Assembly (NCBI GenBank): GCA_002633025.1
Contig: NMRB01000196.1
Location: 384,298 to 448,297 of the forward strand
DNA: 64,000 bases
Direction of reading: 5' to 3'
Origin: Notospermus geniculatus
Lineage: Eukaryota > Nemertea > Pilidiophora > Heteronemertea > Lineidae
Below, piece after piece: positions 54,101 through 63,100 of this stretch. A program made the position numbers and the translations under genes. Under the pieces are notes generated by a model that saw only the letters and a program-made list of their open reading frames with translations, was not told the origin of the DNA and searched no databases. Position 1 is the stretch's first letter; each line of letters starts with the position of its first letter.

Positions 54101-57100
54101 GGGTTCCTCATTGCTTGATGATTTTTACGAAGTATTCGTTTCAACTGATAGTAAACTTAATGGGAGTGACTATTCGGCGAGCCCAGCTCTCTGTGCAACC
54201 ACTTTGTTTCATCTTGGATAGCGCGCCGGAGTAATTAGTTATGCACTGCGGCAACCAATGAAAATCGAGATTACAAAACAGCAAAATGGCGGACTCGATG
54301 ATCGTCCTTCCACTTCGATAAAATATCGGTGAAAAAAGAGCTGGGGCCTCCGGCCTATGCCAGTTTTTGGCCTAGTTTTGTTGATTTTTAAGGAAAAATG
54401 ACTACTGGAGTTGTTATTTGACAAGCAAAATGCTTTCCAAACACAGAAATTGGTCTCAGATGGCAAGCAAACAATGAATAGTCATAACCACCGCTCAACA
54501 TTGGCCAATGAAACCGCTACACTGCCAGCTGGCTCGGTAGCTCAGTCGGTTAGAGCGTTTGCCTAGTAAACGCTAGGCCCCCAGTTCGACTCTCGCTGGG
54601 GGCAACTTTTTTTCTCCTGTTTTTTTTTCTTTTGGCTTTTTTGCTGAAAATACTCTAAATCCACCAAACAAAAATATAATCTGCTAAAATATGGACTTTC
54701 GTAATTTAGAAATTATTCGTACATGTAGCTTCATTTTTAACCGTGGTGCTAGCAGAGAGGGCCACTCGCCAACACCTCCTCATGAATAATTAATGAGGCC
54801 CATCAGCTCGCTGAGCAAGGCTGAATTTGTTCACTGCATATCCATCCGGCTCGCTGTGCAACTGCGCAACACAAATCTGCTCAGAGAGCGGCTCGTTATC
54901 TAAGAACATGACGGATCGTTGCACAGAGAGCGGCTCGCCAAATAACACCAGCCAAACTTAATTGGTCCTCCAGGTGCCTATAGAGAGATTTTCTTCACGT
55001 ATTGCAGAAAATGTGAATCGGGGCATTTTTAGACCTTAATTAGTTTATAAGGGGCAACTGAGATAATTTTGTGGAGAAAAGTCTCCATAGGCACCTGAAG
55101 ACTGCTGGTCTTTATGTAACGGTATAATCCGGAACAGCGCAGTCGGCAACCAACAGTCATAATTTCGCCCCGAAGATGATAATGTTAGAGTCTAATTAAA
55201 AGTTTAACATTACTGCGAACCCAAATCCACATTTTTATATCAGAATGTATGGAGCAGGGTTTATACTTAAGTAATAGACTTGGTGTAATAGATTACTTTA
55301 GGTTATAGAAAAGATATCGAATTTTCAATTTTGTGCGTGCATTATTTTGTGCTTGGGTATCCCTTCACCTTAAAAATCCATACTACTGTCTTCGCCAAAC
55401 ACAAGCACTAATTGTAGTTGTCAAAATGGGTCCACTTGCAGGTCTTTCATTTGCATACCTTGCTTGTATCTTTCACCTTGACATCAGCTTTCGTCCAGTC
55501 CCCGGAGATGTGTTGGCCAGGTTCTTCATTTGTTGTCACTGCCCAGTAATAGTCATTGGTGAGTTGCCATGACTCAGTTTGATAGTGTCGTGGGATGTCA
55601 GCCGTGAAGAATCTATCAAACACTACATTGATCTTAAAGAGACGGAACAAATAAACACAGTATGACCCAGTATTGTTTTGTATGGAGACTTTTCCATCAG
55701 GGCCAAAAGCCGTAGCATGGCCATGGTAAGTATGGGATCTTTTACTTGCCCTTGCAAGGCGACACGAACGGCTAACTGTCCCATGCAGGACTGTAGACCC
55801 AGGGTGATTAATCCCATATACTAGGGAGTTTTCGCAAATGCCCCCGAAACGCCAACGCGAACGCTAAACCCATTGTTCGATGCCACGACTTAGCACCCAA
55901 CAAAAGGATAGACGTTCGCGTTGGCGTTTCGGGGGCTTTGCGAAAACTCCCTATTGTCCGGGGCTCCCGAGACGTGCCGCTTCCGAACCGGGTGTGACAT
56001 CCACTAGAACATCGAAGCTATTAGTCCTTACGGTGTACGTACAGTCTTGTTAAAAAGACAGCCAACATGTCATCAGTTTTTATGAATTTGATATTTTGCA
56101 AAATTCGATAGTACCCATATTTTTCCCTCAGTCACTCATCATGATAACATAGTTCATGCTGATGATTATTCCATCATTTTTACTTCAATAGACGGAGAAT
56201 TTAACGAAAGCATTAAAATGCCCCCAAAATATAGCATTTTTTCCTGATGATATTTTGATATTTCTTGAAAACGATATTTTTTGGCACCTCAGCAGAATAG
56301 GAAACGTCACTGTCTTTTTTACTTTTTAACAAGACTGTACATACAATATACACATTATTGGCTCTAAAAACAGAAAACTTGATCGGTTCTGTCACTAAAA
56401 CGATTACTGTGATTGGTGACTTCCAGGTCAAAAGAATATGCAATAGAAATCGGGTTTCTAAGGTGAAAGACATTGCTTCCTACCAGAATCGAACCCACGG
56501 ACCCTCGCAAAAGGCATCAATCGCCAGCACTAAGGGGCAGCACGCCTTAAACCACTAGGCCAAATCCCCATCTTAAAAAAGATGGTTCAATGGCCCATGT
56601 TTAAAGCCTCACTGTATTGAATTCAGAAAGTGCTTACGTACTCCGACGTTAGTGTAGTGTAAAATGTACCCGGTACCGGGGTCTATCTGAATACACTAGG
56701 GCTCTGCCTGCAGTTTTTTCAATGTCTCCTGAAAACTAGGTCCTGATTCTTTGAAGTACGTATAAGGCAAGTATTTTGGGGACCTTCAAGAGGCTATGAG
56801 ACCTCTACCTGCACTCTCCTAACACTTTCAAAATATCGTAAAATTCAATACACTGAGGCTTTAAACGAGGCGTCCATCAGTACCCTGCGAGTAGTCCAAA
56901 CAATCTCCGAACCCAAACAGTTTTATGTTATGCTGGGGGTCACAAATAAAGGAGATACAAGTAAAGAATAAATTTGCCAGAAGCTTTGTGATTGGTCTTT
57001 CTCTCGAATATTCAGCCATCGACCTATCAGAATTGAGCTTCGGCGAAAGTAAAAGTGGCGCTTGGGGGGAAACATACGTAACACCAGGGGCCATATTCGT

Positions 57101-60100
57101 AAAAGGGTGTTTAAGACTTAGACACGTGTAACTTCAGTACATGCACACACTTTCACGATGCATTTGACGAAGTTACACACGTCTAAGTCTTAAACACCCT
57201 TTATGAATTGAGCCCCAGGTGTTTACATGTACATGATAATTCTGTAAGCTAAGATTCTGTTAGCAATTCTAGTATCATTTTTATGCAAAGTCATAGATAA
57301 TAGGGAGGTTTCGAAATCAAACGATAAACGTAAACATTACGACAACGTTATTTTTCATACTACACATTAACCAGATTGTATATTGCATTTTCGGTACAAA
57401 AATAACGTTGTCGTTGTCGTTAACGTTTACGTTTATCGTTTGATTAATGGAGGCACGTTTATAGAATCTACCTACCGTTTTGGGTTCCTGATACTGTAGG
57501 GAGAGTGATTTAGGCAGAGGAGGTTTGGCAAGAACAATGACGCCATTACTGTGTATTGAGTCAAAACACACCGTGCCATGACACCACTGTATAACATTCC
57601 GGTAGTATTTACCCGAGTTCAGACCAACGTTGCTTCTGGTTTGGTCATGGGCAGACTTACTGACGAGAACAAATGGTGCAAAGGTTTTCCAGGAAGTGGC
57701 TGAAAAAATTAAATATTTATGATCCCTTTAAATGTTGCTCAAAAATTACAGCTGGAAACTGTTATTACATGTATTAGGATGAGAGAGAGAGAGTGACAGC
57801 TCAAAAAACAACCGCTATGGACCATTCCAACAAAGATGGTGACCTGCTAGTTCTTCACATGATATCTGGCATCATTTATGGTGAGGCTATTGTTTGACCG
57901 CCATCTTTGTTGAAAGGTCTAGATCTTGCCAACAAAGATGGTGACCTGCTAGTTCTTCGACATGACGTCTGGCATCGTATTCAATGAGATTATTGTTTGA
58001 CCGCCATCTTTGTTGGAAAGGTCTAGACCTCTTCCAACAAAGATTGTGTCCTACTAGGTCTCCAACATGACTCATTCTCCAAAAATGATATACATGTACA
58101 CGTACACTTCCAAACGCATCCACGGAGACAATAGAACTGTCAGTCAGTTAACCAATAGTGTCACTACGGTCCAATTCAATGCCTAGCGGGCCCATTCATG
58201 GTTGATTGAGGACCAATCAAGAGAATTCTATCTCATATGGTCCACTTCAACTTTGCTGTCGTCTTTTGGCGATAAGCGCTCTGGACACAGCTTCAATTAT
58301 TTTACCAACTTTCGGGCTGCTTGGCCAGCTTAGCGTGCAAGCAGCCATTTAATGGTATTGAGCTTCTGACGTCATATCGCGGCACATATTATACTAGTCT
58401 CGCGCAACCAGCCCCTCGTGCACACTCCGAGGTCGTCAGAACGAGAGTCTGGCACAGAACGCAATTCTCATTGTAATTGGGTCAGTGACCTTATTCCGAT
58501 GATTCAAAATAAGGTCAGCTTCGCTGATTGGCTAGTCACTACCAATGCGTCATGGGTCTCAAAAGTTGGTGACGTAGGCTGCAGTTTTAATTTAATTTAT
58601 TCGTGTATTTAAGAACAAAGATAAGATAATAATAAAATAGTACAAACAATGTCTAAAACAAAAATGTTGCATGCTTTTTGCATTGATTGTGCATGCATGC
58701 AGTGCAGTGTAGTTGTGTTCTACGTCATCGTCGGTAGATTGTCCGCCATGATGGTTTTACAAGTCAAAGTAACCATATGGACCAGACTCTAAAATTGGAA
58801 ATTGCAAGAGTCTGGTGGCACGAGACTGTCTATAACACTTTGGAGTGTTGAGCCTGACAAGAGAAATTCCTTACAGTCCACAATATCACTTTTCTCTTCA
58901 ATCTTCCAGTACGCATGCGTGACATATTTTTCCATGTCTTTCGGAATGACCCAATGGACGGACATGGTGGACGTGGAAACTTGGGCATCGATGTCGGCTT
59001 TACAGGACGGCTGAAAACAAGTAAATGGGGTAGGTACAGAATTAATTAGATCTACACCAATAAGTGACTGTTGCATATATATGTATACATAATTATGCCC
59101 CATCACACTGATAATAAACAAGAAGTCAATCTCAAGAATTCACGAATTTTCGACCCCAACCGGGGTCTTTTTCAAGTGGAACTTTACAATCTGAAACTCT
59201 AGAAAAGACTGAGCTGAAACCCGAATGTAGAACTACATAACCTGTGTAGACAGGACAAACAAGCAATTAAGGAAAGAATAGCGACCAAGCCCCACGGGTG
59301 GCCGCTGGACAATTAAGGAGAAACTAATTCAGCTGAAAGACAAGGGTTGAATAACTGCAGGGTTGCACAGCCTGACCACAAGCAGAGTGTAAGCAACTGG
59401 CGCAGGGCTTCATTTGGCTGAAAGAAAGTTTATAAATTAATAAATACATAACAAGCACAAAGCGAAAAGATGCACAAAGGTCAACACAAAGTAAAGGAAT
59501 ATAAAGGAAGTCAACTTCCAGATTTGTAGGAAAAAAAACAGAATGGATAATGCAAATCACTGAGCAATGAGAAGAATAGGGCGAGGAGGAATAGAGCAAA
59601 AAAGGGGGGAGGGAAAAACAAGGCCTAGACCAGAAGGGGAGCCACGAACCCTCCGCAACTGGCAAACCTAAAACGAAATAGGCCTACCAGGGTGAGAGAA
59701 AAGGAAGAACACGAATGCCAAATTGGGGTCTCAGGACCTCAGCATCTTGTGTTAAGACCTGAGGGGGTGATGGTTTTAAGGGTCCACATCCATTTCGACT
59801 CTGTCTGAAGGAGAGTCGTCTCATCTGGACATGTCTCGAGGATGGTGAACAACACGTCCGTGACAGAATGTCCTGGCAACTTAAAGTGGGCATAGAGTAT
59901 CGAGCAGTCACGATCACGATCCTCTTTCCCTAATCTGATGTTGGACTTATGGTTGTTCATCCTTTGGCGGAAACATGTTGTCAGTCCGACGTACTGATTG
60001 ATGGTGGTGCATCTGGTACATGTGATGCAGTAGACCACATTTCTGCTGTCACAATCAACAGGACCCCTCAGGCGGAGTAGATGGGACCTTCCCGTGGAGG

Positions 60101-63100
60101 AGCTAGTGATGTGGGACTGGGAGGGCAAGGAGATGCAAAGTTGACATTTCCGACCTTTCTTTGGTCCTTTCCCTGAGCAAGGGTCACAGGTGGGCTTGGC
60201 ACGTTGGTGGGCTTGGCCCATCACACTGAGCTAGTTCTCAGTAAGTTCTTGAAAATGTTCCCGAACGGGCTCAAACTGTGTGCGAACGGGGTGGACGTAG
60301 TGGCAACTTTTTACAGTTTTTTACGAACTTCACGGACGGGAAGAGTGTTCCAGAACATTGAGTCATTATTTTGCCAAGGGTTACACATTCTAACCCGTTT
60401 TACGATTTTTTTATGACGGGGCAGGACGTTTTGAGAACTAACTTCAGTGTGACAGGCCCTTTTACGGCTAGGTGGTTTCCGCAAGCGTTTTATTTACTTA
60501 CGCTGGTCGAGCACGTCCGTAGACCATCGTAAACGTAAAACTTCTTCTCCTGAAGTGACGCCTTGGCGTCCAGTACCATGACACCATCAGAAGATACCTT
60601 GACTTCACCATTCACGTTCTTAGCGAAGACGGTCGTGTAATAGACCTGAGAAAGACAAACCAGAATCTATGATTTATATGCTGCAAAAAGTATTGATTTT
60701 GTCTGGTCAACAAAAAATGACGTTCCATGTATTAAAAAAAAATGTAGCCTACCGGAGGTGATTTTACGTTGGATTTGATGGAGCGCCATGGCAATGTTAA
60801 AAAGTTAGAGTTTGGGTTAGTTTGATATCAGTTTGTCTCATGAAACCTTTCAGTAGAACTCAGACGAGCTGCTCATTTAGCGCCCAAACCTATTCATAAT
60901 CAGCTGGTTGTTTAAAACGTTCCGTGCATAAATTATCGTAATGCGCCGTTTCATTAAGCAGTACTTCCACCAAACCCGACCGAACCCCGGGCTTTTTGCG
61001 CGTACACCTATTTTTTGCCGTGCCTAATAGACCCGTGTTTGAAAACCCCGGGCTTATTAGACCCGCCGACCTCGCCGTCATTAGTTTAGTAACTACACGA
61101 AATGTACTGAAAATAGGTGTAAGCGCGTGGCGGTTTTTTTTTCAAGCCCGGGACGACCCGGGTCTAAAAACCCACCAATTTGGTATAGGTGGAACTAGGC
61201 TATTATGATCTCGCGTTTTTATTGTTTAGAATCTGCTGCGTAAGCAGTAGTAAAACTACATGTCAGGAATATTGTTGTGGTTGCACAGCAAGTGCTGTGC
61301 AAATAGTCTCGGCGTATTTAATAACAGCGCCATTTTCCACAGTTGTGAATGAATTTCGCTTGTCTTCATTTTGTAAAAATCTGGTTGTCATGCACTTCAA
61401 ACTTTTCGATATATCAAATGGGTGATATTTTGATATTCCGATATTTTCATTATAAATCCACTTTTCCATAAAACCTTTCGAACCAACAGGTTTACTCAAA
61501 GTATCACATCCACATTTTGGGAATCAAACATTGATGACTGACTACCGAGAAATTAAGAAAAAACCTATGTTGAAAGTTTTTTGAGCAGTGTGTGTACAAG
61601 GGCCTATATATCACATACCTTAAATGGCTTCAAAGTAAGGCCCTCGAACTTGTAAGTCGAACCTGTCACCACTCTTGCCGCGGCGACATCACTGCCGTAC
61701 GGAGTTGTTCCAACAGATGCCTTGAACTCGATGCGGTGAAAAGGCACATCGAATCCTGACCACCAGACCTCGAGAGAGGACGTGCTTCTTTGGTAATCTA
61801 CGTCATCAGGTCGCTGAAAGTTTCAGGCGAACATATTGTGATATCTTTTTAATTCCGTAAAGGTCAACGGGGACGAAATGATTAGGTTGTAGGTTGAATG
61901 ACACGTCTGGCACATAGCACAAAATTATATATTTTTGCCATTGGCGGTGTTACGCCCGTAGAATGTTTTACAAACTCAGATCTTCGCTGATGTTCATCGC
62001 GTCTCGGTAACAGAATCAGATCAAATACAACAAAAAGATCGTGGCCACACGTGCACATTCACAAAGTTGCTGGGGCCTGATTCACAAGGCCCTCTTAGCC
62101 ACGCCCCACTCCCCACTCAGGGGTCAACCCCCCCCCCCTCCCCTCAGGGGTCAACCATACCGCATGCTCGTTCCAATTTTCTCAGGAAAAGTGGTCTTTT
62201 TCGCCAGCACTGTTCGGGAAAAAATTCCCGAAAAACACTTAAAATAGGGGTACTTTGAATGACTTTTCTCCCGAAAAATTCATAAAATGGGGTCAAAAGG
62301 TTATCTTCCCGAAAAAATAATAAAAAGGGTATGAAAGTCATCTTCTCAATCCCAGCGACGAGTTATCCCTCCCGTTGTACACACGTCTTTCGGGTCAGGC
62401 CACGCTTTATCATTTACCCCAGCATTTACCTTATCCCCAACGAGTACCTCGTATGTAGTGCGTCATACTAGTATCCGAGTCTCATTTCGTTCCTCCCGAA
62501 AAAGGGGTGAGAATACCTTGGTTCCTTCCATTAGGCGGTCTAATTGAATGAAAAAGCCCGCAGAAAGGGGTGGAAAATTTCGCTTGGTTCCTTCCATAAA
62601 GGGTCCTTTTCAAACTCAGGAACAAGCATATGTGTACCCTAAAATTAAGGAGTGGGGGGGGGCTCTAGGCTCTTAGCGTACGTATGATCTTAGCACTGCC
62701 CCTATGTATTGTCAGCAAGTCGACGAACAATAGATACGGGCATGCTAATATCATACGTACGCTAAGAGGGCCTTGTGAATCAGACCCCCGATCTCTTATT
62801 GAGACATTTCTAAGAAAAGAGTGATGAACGTACACCGAATGTTACTATCAGTCTCTCGCTTTCTGGTGCAACATCATGGACAACGCCCATGGCCGGAGTG
62901 TCGGTAAAAAGTTTGACAGCAGCTGACATCCCCACAACGAACAACCCGACGTAGTTCGTAGCCTTGACAGAGATGTAATAGGTATCACCGGGATGGAGAC
63001 GAGGTATCCCTTCTGGTGTCATTGTGGGTATCGTGGTGCAGCTTGGAGGGTTGGTTGCCTTGCAGTCTCCACCGGGGAGTAGTGGTGTCCACGAGGCCAC

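Noticed and set aside
54533-54606. Functional amber-suppressor tRNA gene
   Set aside because: The loop lacks T33 and the acceptor stem does not pair; SINE head is more likely.
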